Shown: piece by piece, positions 50,735 through 61,879 of the stretch
Numbering within the stretch: the first letter of the stretch is position 1
Layout of the letters: the number at the start of each line of letters is the position of its first letter
Source: Allodiplogaster sudhausi
Taxonomy: Eukaryota > Nematoda > Chromadorea > Rhabditida > Diplogasteridae
DNA length: 64,000 nt
Direction of reading: 5' to 3'
Assembly (NCBI GenBank): GCA_945643635.1
Contig: CALZFC010000248.1
Location: 1-64,000 of the forward strand
Translations under genes and position numbers: made by a program
The notes under the pieces: generated by a model
What the model saw: only the letters and a program-made list of their open reading frames with translations
Told to the model about the DNA's origin: nothing
Databases searched by the model: none

Positions 50735-50959
50735 GACAAAGAGAGAGAGAGAGAGAGTCAGAGAGAAAGAAAGAGTAACATAAAAAATACATATATGGGA
50801 AAAAAATATCGCATTTATTACATAGCAGAAAAAGAGTTAAAAAAAGACCTGCGCAACGACGCAGGCCGTCTGCTTCTCGATGTCCTCCTTGGGGATGGCC
50901 CCCAGCAGGGCGGCCATGTCCTTCCTCAGCTGCTTCTTCACTAGCTTAGTCGTCGCCAT
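49365..50959 (-). CDS. MTHFS: 5-formyltetrahydrofolate cyclo-ligase (MTHFS)
   Basis: Five minus-strand exons (50849-50959, 50271-50399, 50023-50111, 49598-49756, 49365-49482) join in phase to 201 aa, the usual length of the family. The enzyme uses ATP to convert 5-formyl-THF to 5,10-methenyl-THF in the cytosolic folate pool. Family landmarks in order: an N-terminal Lys-rich helix (KLVKKQLRKDMAALLG), RVGVYVSTVGEIETDGLVEH, GKQVFIPQF, TLWGIRQ, ALDVLLMPGVAF, the loop RLGHGAGFFDSFL, then PLRVGISLREQIIPTVPV and the terminal EHLIYP. The substrate/ATP loop is normally R-G-K-G-Y-Y-D; here residues 148-154 read H-G-A-G-F-F-D, so the Lys is missing. GA-rich DNA in intron 1 is CT-rich on the coding strand. 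Head-to-head with vps-51. Confidence 0.88.
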
Positions 50960-51283
50960 CTCTTCAGCCGACAACAACTATCGGCTAATGAAAGCACAAC
51001 CACCACTCTCTTCTCACACCCTTTATACCACTCGACCATCACGCGCAGAGCAAAACTGACAGAAATCAAAGAATGAGACTCTCTCAGATTACATTCAATG
51101 ACAAGCCACGCTAATCAACCGGATCTCTGGTTCATGGTCGCTCGAGATGACGTAGTGCATTTCGCGAACCGGTGCTGGCAACTTGCCAGGCTTGCGTGTA
51201 GTTTGTTAATTTCGTTTCAGATTTCTTTCCATAGTTTTATTTGTTGTTCCTCATTAAAAGGTGTCTTTAATGTTTAAGACACG
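50960..51283. promoter_or_regulatory. shared divergent promoter region of MTHFS and vps-51
   Basis: Only 324 bp separate the two start codons, which face away from each other, so the promoters of both genes must lie here or overlap. A TGACGTAG half-CRE-like octamer is visible near 51148-51155. No TATA box stands out. A TTTAAG acceptor-like site is just before the vps-51 ATG. Co-regulation is inference only. Confidence 0.5.
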
Positions 51284-53446
51284 ATGTTGAAAACGTCGGG
51301 TATCCTGGATCTGACGTCGAAAGAGTTCGATGTGGACGCGTATCTCAGCAAGATGTTGAAGGAGAAGTCTCTGGACGAGCTCGTCAAGGAGGAGGAGAAC
51401 ATGGTCAACTGTGTCAGTTGATTCTGCTCATTCTTTTTCATTCTATTTGCTGGACCACCCTCGCACATAAGCTCTTGAGTCTCAATGTCTCTTAATTGAC
51501 GTCGAGATTTTCTCGTAGTTGGTATTTATCTTGTGAATTATTTTTTAGTTCTGCTTTTGGTAGGTCCGCCGCCTCGACTCTGACGTTCATCAAATTGTAT
51601 ACGAGAACTACAACAAGTTTTTGACTGCCACGAATACGGTGCGCAAGATTGAAAATGAGTTCAATCAGCTCGACTCGGTTAGTAATCTATATCTATATTT
51701 TTTGCCTAATTTTAATAGCTACCAATATATTTTTAATATTTAAGAGAGCCTCTCAGTAAGGCTCCAGTAGGCACTGCCCTAGATGCAAGATGGCAGATCC
51801 AAACATTGAGAATGTGGTCAGGCATGAACAAGGACTTATCAATTAACTTTTTGGGAAAATTTTATTTTTATAAAAAATTTCTTTCCAGGAACACCCAAAT
51901 ATGTGCTCAAATTTTGAAAATTCATATCAGGCTTTAAACTCAACATTTTTCGATTTTCTTTTTTTCTTTCGATTTTTCTTCGAATGATTAATAAAAAGTA
52001 TCTCAGGTCTTTCTTTCGAAAAGTTTCATTTTTGTAGTTTAATTTTGTCATGAATAATTTTTTTCATGATTTTTCATTCGTTGAGAACCTAAACCTCATT
52101 TGTGCGTGGGATTTCTATTTCAGATTAAAGAGCAAGAAAAACTGTACAATATGTGGCCTGAATCAAGTTCAACGTCTTTCCCCCAAGCCCCGAAAAAGAT
52201 ACGCGAATAGGAGCAACTCTCACCATGGCGAATTTGCAAGATGGCTACAGCGTGAAAAATTTGAATATTCCGCAAAAGATAAACAAACAGTTGAATTCAG
52301 CACCTCATTCTCTACAATAATATGTCTATGAAATTTTCATACAACGCTTGTTTTATTGATGAAATCGTGAAAATTCAATTTTCGATAATTTTGGAAAATC
52401 GATAAAAACCTATTTCATGAAGGTTAGCACGCGTAATCTTGCTGAAAACAATATCTGTGTAGCTGTATCTTGTAGAGCAGAAAATTCTACGCAAAATATA
52501 TTCTCTATACGTCATCTCGAGTTCCCAATTGCTCCGAAAAGTTTATTTCTAATTCATTGTCCGAGCAACATTTTTCGTCGAGTGAAGATTACAAATGCTA
52601 TAACTTTAGAAATCGTAGTTTTCGTGTAAAATAACTAGCTTTCCAGTGTTCCTGGCATCGAATAACCCCTCTAAACGAGATTTGGGGCAAAATTTTTATT
52701 TTACTTTTCGCTGCCCATTTCGCCATGAGCAGTCAAAAGTCGAAAAAAATATGGCAAAATGGGCAGCGAAAAGTGAAATAAAAATTTTGCCCCACATCTC
52801 GTTTAGAGGGGTTATTCGATGCCAGGAACACTGGAAAGCTAGTTATTTTACACGAAAACTACGATTTCTAAAGTTATCGAATTTATAAACCTGACTCGAA
52901 GAAAAATGTAGCTCGGACAATGAATTAGAAATAAACTTTTCGGAGCAATTGGGAACTCGAGATGACGTATAGAGAATATATTTTGCGTAGAATTTTCTGC
53001 TCTACAAGATACAACTACACAGATATTGTTTTCAGCAAGATTGTGCGCGCTAACCTTCATGAAATAGGTTTTTATCTATTTGTTTGTTTTTATCTATCTC
53101 AATGTTTGGATCCACCATCTTGCATCTAGGGCAGACCAGTATGGACCTCTCCTTGAGTCTTACAGAGAGGCTCTCTTAAATCCGTCTGTTATATTTTGAA
53201 TGAAATATGTTGCAGGAGATGGCGTCCCTGAAGTCGTCGATGGCTAGTATCTCTTCGCTGGTTGCCGACCTCTCTGACGTGCTTGGTGGTGGAAGTCGCA
53301 AGGCGGGAGTCTCCTCGCTCGCCGCCTCTGCCAGAGCTGTCGCCGGTGTTCAGTGCATCTTCGAACTGCCTGCAACTCTCCAGGTGAGCTAGTTCTATTT
53401 TATTACGAGTATTATTCGTATTTTCGAAGGTATGTCACGCATATTT

Positions 53447-53490
<44 letters not shown>

Positions 53491-56400
53491 TGTTTTTTGC
53501 TGACTTGATTAATTCGAGTATGTCCTGCCTTGGACAGACAATGCTGGAGGAGAAGCGCTACGCCGATCTTGTTAATCTCTATCTTCTCGCCGAGAAATCG
53601 CTTGCCAAGTACAAGGACATGGACAGCGTCGAAGAGATTGTCGCCAAGTCCAAGGAGATTATGAAGACTGTCGAGAGAGAGGTTATCGACTTTGTTGTTT
53701 CGGCGTTTACTGATGAAACTAACCCCTTGACTACTAGCTTACTTCGGTTTGCAGTTGGAGGCGAGAGTGAGTGCGAGTGCGGAAAGCGTGGAAGCGGCAG
53801 GAGAGGCACTGTCACTCTTGGCCCGTCTGGGGATTCCGAGTGGCCAACTTCAGATTGCTCTTCTCGATGCTGCTGATAGGACGCTCACGTATGATTTCGT
53901 GTTATGAAATGGCCTTTACTGTTTTCTTAGTATTCAATCAAAAAAAAATATATATATATATAAATATGTGTAATGGTTTTATAAAGCATGAATGCAGATC
54001 TTTCTCTCATTCCCTGGGTTCCTTCAGAGAAGACCTGGCGGCGTTGTCGGTGGCTCGTCCGCTGGACGTGCTGGAGTTGGTGGACGGCGCCTGCTCGACC
54101 TTCTTGCCCAACTTGGCCCTCTGCGCGCAGCTCCATCGCTCGCACTTCCCGAATGAAGAGGAGAAGCTGCTCACTCGGCTCAAGCCCCTTCTCTGCCAAT
54201 TACATGAGCATATTCGGTTTGTTTTCCCTTTCATATCATCATTCCTTTTCTTTCGTTGTGAAAGTTCACCACCCCTCATTGCATCCTCGACCCTCTCCTT
54301 TCTTCCAGTTCTGCTCTTCTCTCTGCTCGTCCACACGACACTGCCCTCGTTGTACGCGCTCTCGATCGATACTTCCGGAAATGCGGTTCCGTCTCACAAA
54401 TGCTACCAAGTGCGGTAGTTATGGATTTAAATGAAGGGCATTCCAATATGCCTTTGTTTCGTATTTATTATAAAAGGTACGCCCACGTTGATTTGTAGAG
54501 CTGAGCAACACAGAGGCATGTATGGAGCTTGTTGAGGCGGTCTCTGCACGCGAAGTTGACTTGTGTCGCGAGAAGGTATACTGTATCCTCTGGCTTGTAC
54601 CAGTACGGTAATTCGAACAGCTTGGCATGGTCTTTTGCAGACATATGTATAAAGCGACTTGAACCTTTGTTTCCTCTCCAGGTGGTGTCGAAGTGTTCGT
54701 CGGCGATTCAAGTGGAAAGAGAGCGACTCCTCGACGGAATTGCTCCTTCTCCCCAAATCGTGCAGAGTCTCCTCTCCGACTTTCTACTCCAAGTCAAAAC
54801 CGCACTCGCTCATCTTTTACTCTTCACTGGTTGGTTAACAACGGTTCTTTTTAAATAAATGAAATAGGTGGCTACATAGAGACTTTAGTTGATAGACAAA
54901 GGAGTGGGCAATAAGTTAAAAAGAAAGAGTGGAACATATTTGCAGCCTCGGATGTTGCCTTCTCTTCTCCCTCGTTCCACCTCCGCTTCACTCGCCTTGT
55001 ACACGCGCAAGTCGTCGTTGGAGCATCGACGGATTCCGCTACTACAGCGGTTAGACGAGTTCAGGGTATCTCGAGGGTTACCTATAAATGGGAGCAGTTG
55101 GAAGAGATAGAGGAAGATTGTGATTAGAGAAAGTAGTGAAGTTGAGGTGCGCGTGGCATGCGGAGCCGCGGCCCAGCCCGAGCTCGCCTTGGTCCTTGCT
55201 CTCTTCGCGCATCAAATGGCTGGTCGCACCGGGCAACTTCAGGTTTGCTCATTCACACGTCTCCCACACTTTACCCCAATGCACCTAGTAGAATGTGATT
55301 AGTATGCGCTTCTTCAGTAGTGAAGTTTCCATTCATATTTTGCCTTGCATTGTGCAACTTGCTGAAGAATCCCCAAATCTTTTTTGTTCAGGTGCTATGC
55401 CGCGAGCAATTTGCATTGTCTGACGAGACTTTGTCATCTTCTGAGAGTTCTGGATTTGCCTCTTCAAACTCCGGATCGGTTGACACAATAATTCCGTCAG
55501 AAGAAGAAGTGAGCGAGCGATGGAGAACCGCTAGCCAAACGCTTCTTCGGAACTACACACAGCAGACGGCACTCGCAATAGGTACGGTAGCACTAAAGGT
55601 TATCCAAATGCCAGATCAAGGATCAAGGAACTTTGGTATAATAAAAAGCTTGAGACAGTCGGGTTTGAGGTGACCGCTGGTGCAATTCTCTAATTGCCTC
55701 GTCCTCAACGAATATTAGCGAGCCCCGGGGTGTTTCCGTCTGGACAATTCGAGTTCGCGATGAATTGCGAAGTGCATCAGAGACCATTGATAATCTTTGC
55801 GGAGAGGTTTCTTTTAATACACATTCTGATTACTTCGTTAGACTTTCGTATTTCACGGTACGTACTTGAATCAGATTCTGGTATAGTAATAGATCGATGA
55901 AAATGATGATTGAGAAGAATGAAAAGAGGAAACCGCCTGGATCCAGCAATAACTTGGCAGCGGGAATGGCCGGAGGGGGAGGGCTCAAGGACAAGAAACC
56001 GAGCTCCTCTGCTCATCTTGCCATCTCTGATCTTGGAGAGACTTCTCTCTGGAGCGAGAGAGTCGATTTGCATGCTGCTATTCATGTCAGAATGAGAACC
56101 AAGAGAGAGAGAGAGAGAGAGAAGAGAAAGAGAGGAAGTAACACGGCTGATTATCTCGATTTATTCTAGTCATTTTTTAAGTTCAACAAGCAATCGATAA
56201 TGACTTCAATGATGAAGCGAGTGTTGAAGTCGGGGGTGGAGGGAGTGCGGCTGAAGACGCTGTCCACCGCCGGAGTCCAGCAAGTTCAAGTTAGCTTCCA
56301 TGTCGTATTTTTATTATTTGTTTTCTTTCAGTTTGAATGTTTTGTTGTTGTAATTGATGTGTTTAACATATCGGAGAACTGCTTTCATTTGTTGCGGGCT

Positions 56401-56795
56401 GAATCAATTGAATCGTAACCCCGAATCCCCAATGGCCTTGAGGTGGACGTGGCTTTCCTGTCGGAGAGCGTGTCGTGGCTGACTGGCGGAGATGCAGCGG
56501 CTCCTCTTCTCTCGAGTCTCTTTGACCAACTGCTCTCCGCCGCTCTCCGGAGATGCTCTTCTCCACAACTTCTGCACCCTGGAGTAGTCATCAGACTTGT
56601 TGCTACTGCTAATCAGGTTAGAGGAATACATTGGTCTCATTGTAATATAGGGCCACTATTCTCAGAAATGGAATTGTCATTATGCATGATTTTCCCTGGT
56701 TTCACAGTACTTACTTCTCATTTACAACTGGTTGAAGATATCAAGTAAATGCCAACTGCTGGAATTTGCAGGAAAACATCACGTTGTCGTCTTAG
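51284..56795 (+). CDS. vps-51: Vps51, GARP/EARP tethering complex subunit
   Basis: About 17 exons: 51284-51412, 51564-51677, 53216-53383, 53538-53681, 53755-53888, 54028-54216, 54309-54385, 54499-54575, 54682-54829, 54946-55065, 55142-55242, 55392-55669, 55719-55806, about 55893-56085, 56170-56289, 56443-56616 and 56772-56795. The product is about 755 aa, close to the family's usual size. The N-terminal Vps51 domain is clear: [38 protein letters not shown], then the coiled coil [15 protein letters not shown]. Later landmarks are [30 protein letters not shown] and the C-terminal [18 protein letters not shown] / [16 protein letters not shown]. Vps51 holds together the GARP and EARP complexes that tether endosome-derived vesicles at the trans-Golgi and recycling endosomes. 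The joins around 55581-55660 and 55806/55893 are uncertain. Intron 2 carries a foldback element. Confidence 0.87.
51740..53179. mobile_element. foldback/MITE-like element with TTAA ends in vps-51 intron 2
   Basis: The element begins TTAAGAGAGCCTCTC (51740) and ends GAGAGGCTCTCTTAA (53179), with terminal inverted repeats of about 75-85 bp that include TGCCCTAGATGCAAGATGG on one strand. Inside, two long arms (about 52399-52726 and 52751-53076) form a near-perfect inverted repeat of over 300 bp around a loop of roughly 25 bases. The left side has about 580 bp (51820-52398) with no mirror copy on the right. TTAA at both ends suggests a TTAA target-site duplication, as in piggyBac-type elements. 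No transposase was recognised; an open stretch of 93 codons at 52050-52331 has no known domain. The element is non-autonomous and sits in an intron without touching splice sites. Confidence 0.8.
53451..53482. repeat. (AT)n followed by T-run in vps-51 intron
   Basis: About 16 AT dinucleotides followed by nine T, ahead of the TTGGACAG acceptor of the exon at 53538. Confidence 0.9.
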
Positions 56796-57706
56796 CTGCA
56801 AGGGTATGGAGAGACCGAAAAGCTCTTAAATTATTGTAGCTTGTACATATTCATAGCGAAATACGATTGGTATTAGTTTGCTGCTTCTGATATTGGAATG
56901 ACGACTGTTATTGTTGAGATAAGAACATCATTATATAGAAATTTGGATATAGCAGTTTACGTCAAAAGTTTGCGATAAACTTGAAATACTAATTGATGTC
57001 CAACACATGTAAAGAAGCAAATAAAAATTGGAGGATGACAACGACGATTTTTTTTTAGTGTTATTTGGGAAACAGTTCGAGGGTGCGCTTCTACAGTGTT
57101 TTTTTTTCTATTCCATACGGACGTTACTCGTCATTCACGGCCACTAGTTGTCAGAGATGTAGGTGTCTCTCTTTAAATCTGACTAGCCATCCATGACGTT
57201 GCCGAGGAAGTTCGCTTACACTCACCTTGTATGTCCTCTAGACGCAGATTGCTTTTGCTTAGAGGAAGGAGGTAGGGATTGAGTTGGGGGCGAGAAGAGA
57301 GAGAGAGAAAGAGAGAGAGAGAGTAAGCTGAGCAGAGAAACTTGGGAGAAGAATTGAGGAAGGAAAGCGAGCAGATGCCTGAGAAGTGGCCCTCCGAAGG
57401 GGCAGGCAGCAGAACAATCATCATTCCTTGCCGAGGCACGAAAGGAATTCCTCACCCACTCGATGCAATGACGAGAACACAAAAAGTGAAGTCATGTCAC
57501 GAAGCCCTTCCTTTTGCTAGTTGGAATATATTGTTACGTCACATACTCCTCTTTGAGTATTTATGTTTCTTTCTGCGAATTTAAGTCATAAAAATAAATA
57601 GAATAATTGCTTTGATCTATTTTAGTTCGTGTATATAGAAAGGGAAGTGCGTTCCTTGACCAGAAAAGAAATAAACGAATGATCGACTCTCGTGGCCAGC
57701 TTCTTA
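56796..57706. other. intergenic region after vps-51
   Basis: AT-rich 3' flank of vps-51 followed by a purine-rich patch (57295-57325, CT on the minus strand). On the minus strand a short piece at about 57222-57248 lies between AAAAG and GTGAGTG splice-like ends just after that pyrimidine tract, and another open piece lies at 57340-57480. These could be exons of a small minus-strand gene, but no frame, start or homology can be defended. Confidence 0.35.
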
Positions 57707-57909
57707 TCACTTGATATCGAATGATGAGATAAGCAAGGCCTGCGCAGCCAACTCGCAGGCCTTTTCATTCTTCCGAATCATCGCCAGAATACCATACGAT
57801 ATCTTTAGGTGATATCAAAGACGTCGAAGTCTACTCTTCCTTCCCCCTTCTTTATTTTGGTCTCTCTCCCCTTTCCCTCCCCCTTCTCCCTCCCTCTCCT
57901 CTCTCTCTC

Positions 57910-57960
<51 letters not shown>

Positions 57961-58084
57961 AGGTCTCACTCTCCCTTCCTTTCTCTCGCGTAATCGCTCT
58001 GCCCCTATTTCTCACCCTATCCTTTACCTTTTATCTCGACACACAACGTGCAAGAAAGTTCGTGATATCTTTTTGTGCTTCCAT
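57707..58084 (-). CDS. possible 45-aa micro-protein
   Basis: Two minus-strand exons (58043-58084 and 57707-57802) join in phase 0. The start Met follows directly on a TTATCTACAG acceptor-like site, as in trans-spliced nematode genes. The sequence begins MEAQKDITNFLARC and continues ISYGILAMIRKNEKACELA to a final SSFDIK and stop. The second exon has a good CACCTAAAG acceptor and protein-like composition. The donor of exon 1 (TGT|GTGTCG) is acceptable but not strong. The 240-bp intron contains a GA tract on the coding strand. No family was recognised. It might instead be the last exon of a longer gene whose other exons I cannot see. Confidence 0.35.
57901..57959. repeat. (CT)n microsatellite
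   Basis: About 30 CT dinucleotides with a single CG interruption, lying inside the intron of the putative minus-strand micro-gene. Confidence 0.92.
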
Positions 58085-58397
58085 CTGTAGATAATAAAAT
58101 ACCGAGCGATATGAAAACGTTTTGCTGCATACATACATATTTCTCAACCATTTTTGTATTCTGTAACTTATTTGCCTCGTTCTGAATTGAGTATCCTCTT
58201 TTCTCCTTCCTGTTTCTGTGAAATCGCTTATGATTACGATAGCACAGCAAAGTTGCCCCGCTCCTGTCAGTCAACTGTCCATGCCACCTGAGGAAGCCAC
58301 AGCTGATTGTAAAACGAAGTAGCCAGAGCTGCACTCATGAGATCAACGAAGGAAGCCCTCTTTTTCGCTCTTTCACGAGGTATTCTATACAAAAGAC

Positions 58398-59393
58398 ATG
58401 CAGACAAGTTATGTTTTATGTGCAGTTTATTTCTTCGTGAGTAAGATCATCTTCACTCTTCTCAATGTATTCTCTCCCCGAATCTTCGTGGCTCCGACGT
58501 CCAAGAATCTTCTTCTTCTCAGCGCTCGCAAAGCGGCAGCCGCAATTCGAGCACGAGAGGTATATTTTTTACATATATATTTTTTAATACTAAATCCTTC
58601 TCTGCCTTTTCCTGATCTACTTTTGCAGATCACGAGTGCCGCACTCATAGAGGCCTACATTGAACGCATTCTAGAGGTACACTTATATTTCTACCTTACT
58701 AATTCGTTTCCATATATCTTGATTAACAGGTCAATCCAATAGTAAACGGAATCGCCGAAGAAAACTTTGAAGAGGCGCGTCGTCTCGCAGCGGAGGTTTC
58801 CTTAAATAACACAGTTACTGATAAAAAGGAAATAATTTCAGGCAGACGCTCTCATCGCCAATTCTTCAACGGATGAACTCATGACGGTTATCTTTAGATC
58901 ATGTTAAACATGTTACCTAGCTGCATCGCTTCCCCTTCCTCCCTCTCTCCCTCCCCCTCTCCCCCCTCTCACTTCCTCTCTCTCTCTCTCCCCCTCTCCC
59001 CCCCCCCTTCTCCCCCCTCTCACTTCCTCTCTCTCTCTCTCTCCCCCTCTCCCCCCTTCTCCCCCCTCTCACTTCCTCTCTCTCTCTCTCTCCCCCTCTC
59101 CCCCCCTTCTCCCCCCTCTCACTTCCTCTCTCTCTCTCTCCCCCTCTCCCCCCCTTCTCCCCCCTCTCACTTCCTCTCTCTCTCTCTCCCCCTCTCCCCC
59201 CCTTCTCCCCCCTCTCACTTCCTCTCTCTCTCTCTCTCCCTCTCTCCCCCCCCTCTCCCCCCTCTCACTTCCTCTCTCTCTCTCTCCCTCTCTCTCTCTC
59301 CCCCTCTCCCCCCCTTCTCCCCCCTCTCACTTCCTCTCTCTCTCTCTCTCTCTCCCTCTCTCCCCCCCCCTCTAGCCCCTCTCACTTCCTCTC

Positions 59394-59425
<32 letters not shown>

Positions 59426-61879
59426 TCTCTAGCAGTTAAACATAGTGATCCGTTTAACCACCCTCTCCTTTAGCTGGGCATCACTCGTCCACTGCATGGT
59501 ATTCCATTCACAGTGAAGGATGCCTTCGCAGTCCTTGGCAAGCGACAAACCAGCGGCGTATACATGCGAAAAGATACCGTCGCCGATTCGGATGCAGAAG
59601 TTGTGCGAAGGTTGCTGATTTCATTGGACGTGCAACCTCAAAGAGCTTTCTTTGAGAGATAGGAAATCACAGTGAAAAAATACTGCTAAACTATTAAAAA
59701 TGACAGAAATAAATAGAACTACTGCAAATGTATGTATGTATGTATGTATGTATGTGTGTATGTATGTATGTATGTATGTATGTATGTATGTATGTATAAT
59801 TATAGAATGAAAGAGGCGGGCGCGATCTGCCTGGCGACCACAAACGTGCCCGAGTTGTGTGCAGCGGGAGAGACAGTGAATGCGCTGTACGGGAAGACGA
59901 GCAACCCGTACGACACGAGAAGAAGCGCCGCGGGGTCCTCGGGAGGCGAGGGCGCCGTCATAGGGGCTGCTGCTTCACTCGTCAGTTCAGCTCCTTGATT
60001 ATTCATTGATAAAAATTTACTAAATACTTAATAGGAAAACTTGTACTTGGATGTGTTTGAGATCGGAGTCGGCTCGGATATTATGGGAAGCGTGCGCGCG
60101 CCCGCTGCTGCCTGCGGAATCTATGGACTCCTTCCCTCTCCTCGTGGGGCATTTACAACACTTTCGGCTCCCTTTTCATATTTTCTATCCATTTATGGCA
60201 TGGCCTTTTGACACTTGTATGTACATATGTACATATATGCATAACTCTGTTCCTAGAGACGACACCAATGAAAGGCCACTTTCCGCAACCGATCGAGCAG
60301 CGACTGAACTTGTGCCAGGCTGGGCCTCTTTGTCGCTTCTCCGAGGACCTTCCACTCATGATCAGAGTGCGGTTGACATCATTTACATTCATTAGTAGCT
60401 GCACAAATGCTCCATTGAATCACGTAATCTTCAGGTAATGACTGGTGCAAATACAGAATTAGATGAGCCGATATCTTCTCTTCGCATCTTCTACATGGAA
60501 GGCATAGACTCGCCTCTCAATGAGTACACCAGCGAAACAGTTGAAAGAGCTGTCAAAAAGGTAATTTTTTTAATTTTAATACAGACAATATTAACATGAT
60601 TCTCTCTCATAATTGTTTATAGGCGGTAGCATTTCTGGAGAGGAAATACTCCACGACTGCCGTTGAGGTGAAGTTTCCACTCGCCGCGTGGACACAGGTT
60701 CTATGACTATGCTTTCCAATGAACACTCTCCACTGAGACGTTAATTGCCGGGAACAAAAAATGGGAAAATGAATTGATCAAGTTTGTCGACAGGAGATGT
60801 TCGCCGCCGATTTCTTGATCCCCGGCCAGCCACCCATGACCAAGGCACTCGCTGCTCAGCCAGTCAGTCTTTTCTTCTCTCTTTTCTCATAATCAAGAAA
60901 AACACCAAGGAACTATTCAAGAATTTCAAGTGTTTGTCTCGGTCCTAACCTCTCACTCTCTCTCGCTCTCTCTCTGTCTCTCTCTCTATCTGGATCGTTT
61001 GTCTCTCTGCCTACCTCTCTCCAGTTCAATGTGTTCCTCGAGCTCCTCCGTGGTCTCTTCTTCCACAGCAGTGTCCACTCTCCTCCTACAATGATGAAAT
61101 GTCTCCTTCAAAAGGCGGCTGGTATGGACGAAAAAAAGCGAGTTGAGGTCAGTTCAATTTATTTAGGAAAAAGATATTTATGAAATGGAAACTTGCATAT
61201 ACTTACCTATATTTCAGCCACTGCAGCGACTCGAATATCTTCAACGGCAGATGGCTGAACTGCTTGGAAAGGATGGTGTTCTCCTCTCGCCAACAATGCC
61301 CGACGTTGCATTCTTCCATAATAAGGTCAAATTTTAACATTATTGGGGAAAATCGTTTTACATACAATTGATTACAAAGATTGATTAATATACGTAGATA
61401 TTTCGGCTCTATTCTAGTGTAGGCGTCCCATCGAATTATAGGCGTCCCAAGGCTATGAGACGCCTTTATTTTTCACTGATGGGACGCCTTTATTTTTCAT
61501 GGGACGCCTATAATTCGATGGGACGCCTACACTAGAATAGAGCCGATATTTCTTTTAGAACGTTTTCGCGCCACTGAACAACTCATACGCGGCTCTCTTC
61601 AATGTTCTTCACATTCCATCTCTTCACTGTCCGCTTGGACTTGACTCTTCTTCACAACTTCCAGTGGGAGTACAGGTCTGTTTGTGGATTAATCTCTTCT
61701 TTGCTTGTTGGGGTCATTGTTCTCTGGAATTAACTATTGAAAATATTTTTTCTGGTTATATTACTTTTGTTTAGGTGTCCGGTCCAGTCAATTCCGATGG
61801 CCGTCTCATTTCAATTGCTCATGACCTGGAGGTGGAGTTCGGTGGATGGCAACAACAGAGAGTAGTATATTCTTCCTAG
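58398..61879 (+). CDS. FAAH2-like: amidase-signature serine hydrolase, fatty-acid amide hydrolase 2-like
   Basis: Fifteen exons join in phase to 515 aa: 58398-58559, 58629-58676, 58730-58795, 58842-58886, 59474-59610, 59806-59980, 60062-60143, 60257-60366, 60435-60560, 60623-60697, 60794-60862, 61025-61147, 61218-61325, 61559-61675 and 61775-61879. The N-terminus has a membrane segment (about residues 5-24) followed by LLLLSARKAAAAIRAR, as in FAAH2. The Ser-Ser-Lys triad is K122 (PFTVKDAF), S197 (AGSSGGEG) and S221 (SDIMGSVR). The spacings of 75 and 24 residues equal those of mammalian FAAH K142-S217-S241. The C-terminus has LHCPLGL, LPVGVQV and FGGW. Predicted role: hydrolysis of fatty-acid amides such as N-acylethanolamines at membranes. 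One oxyanion-loop Gly is replaced by Met (DIMGS). Introns contain a minisatellite, a TGTA repeat and a MITE. Confidence 0.9.
58930..59440 (+). repeat. pyrimidine minisatellite, about 60-bp period, in FAAH-like intron 4
   Basis: Roughly eight tandem copies of a C/T-only unit made of CTCTCT, CCCCCTCTCCCCCC, TTCTCCCCCC and TCTCACTTCC blocks. It fills intron 58887-59473 up to just before the CTCCTTTAG acceptor, so the coding strand is pure pyrimidine for about 500 bases. Confidence 0.9.
59731..59797 (+). repeat. (TGTA)n microsatellite
   Basis: About 16 copies of TATG/TGTA with one TGTG variant, ending eight bases before the exon at 59806 of the amidase gene. Confidence 0.92.
61404..61545. mobile_element. 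142-bp palindromic MITE with 6-bp target duplication
   Basis: The element begins CGGCTCTATTCTAGTGTAGG and ends with the exact inverse, giving perfect inverted repeats of about 46 bp. It is flanked on both sides by ATATTT (61398-61403 and 61546-61551), a probable target-site duplication. The short interior repeats GGCGTCCCA/TGGGACGCC several times. It lies in the amidase intron between exons 61218-61325 and 61559-61675, ending only 13 bp before the latter. It has no coding capacity, so it must be mobilised in trans. Confidence 0.85.

Noticed and set aside
34707..50792. Ser/Leu-rich or Arg/Glu-rich open frames over CT/GA tracts
   Set aside because: Dinucleotide repeats lack stops in any frame; no splice structure or homology supports coding.
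52050..52331. 93-aa open frame inside the foldback element as a transposase
   Set aside because: No catalytic motif or DNA-binding domain can be seen, and it is far too short.
52417..53060. Two similar 70-aa open frames on opposite strands
   Set aside because: They are the two arms of the same inverted repeat, not a pair of genes.
57740..57770. Hairpin AAGGCCTGCG-loop-CGCAGGCCTT followed by T-rich sequence as an RNA terminator or histone-type stem-loop
   Set aside because: It does not match the histone stem-loop sequence, bacterial-type terminators are not expected in this genome, and it falls inside a plausible minus-strand exon.
58901..59473. A 190-aa Ser/Pro/Leu open frame over the pyrimidine minisatellite
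   Set aside because: Produced by the C/T-only repeat; the region is the intron between amidase exons 58842-58886 and 59474-59610.
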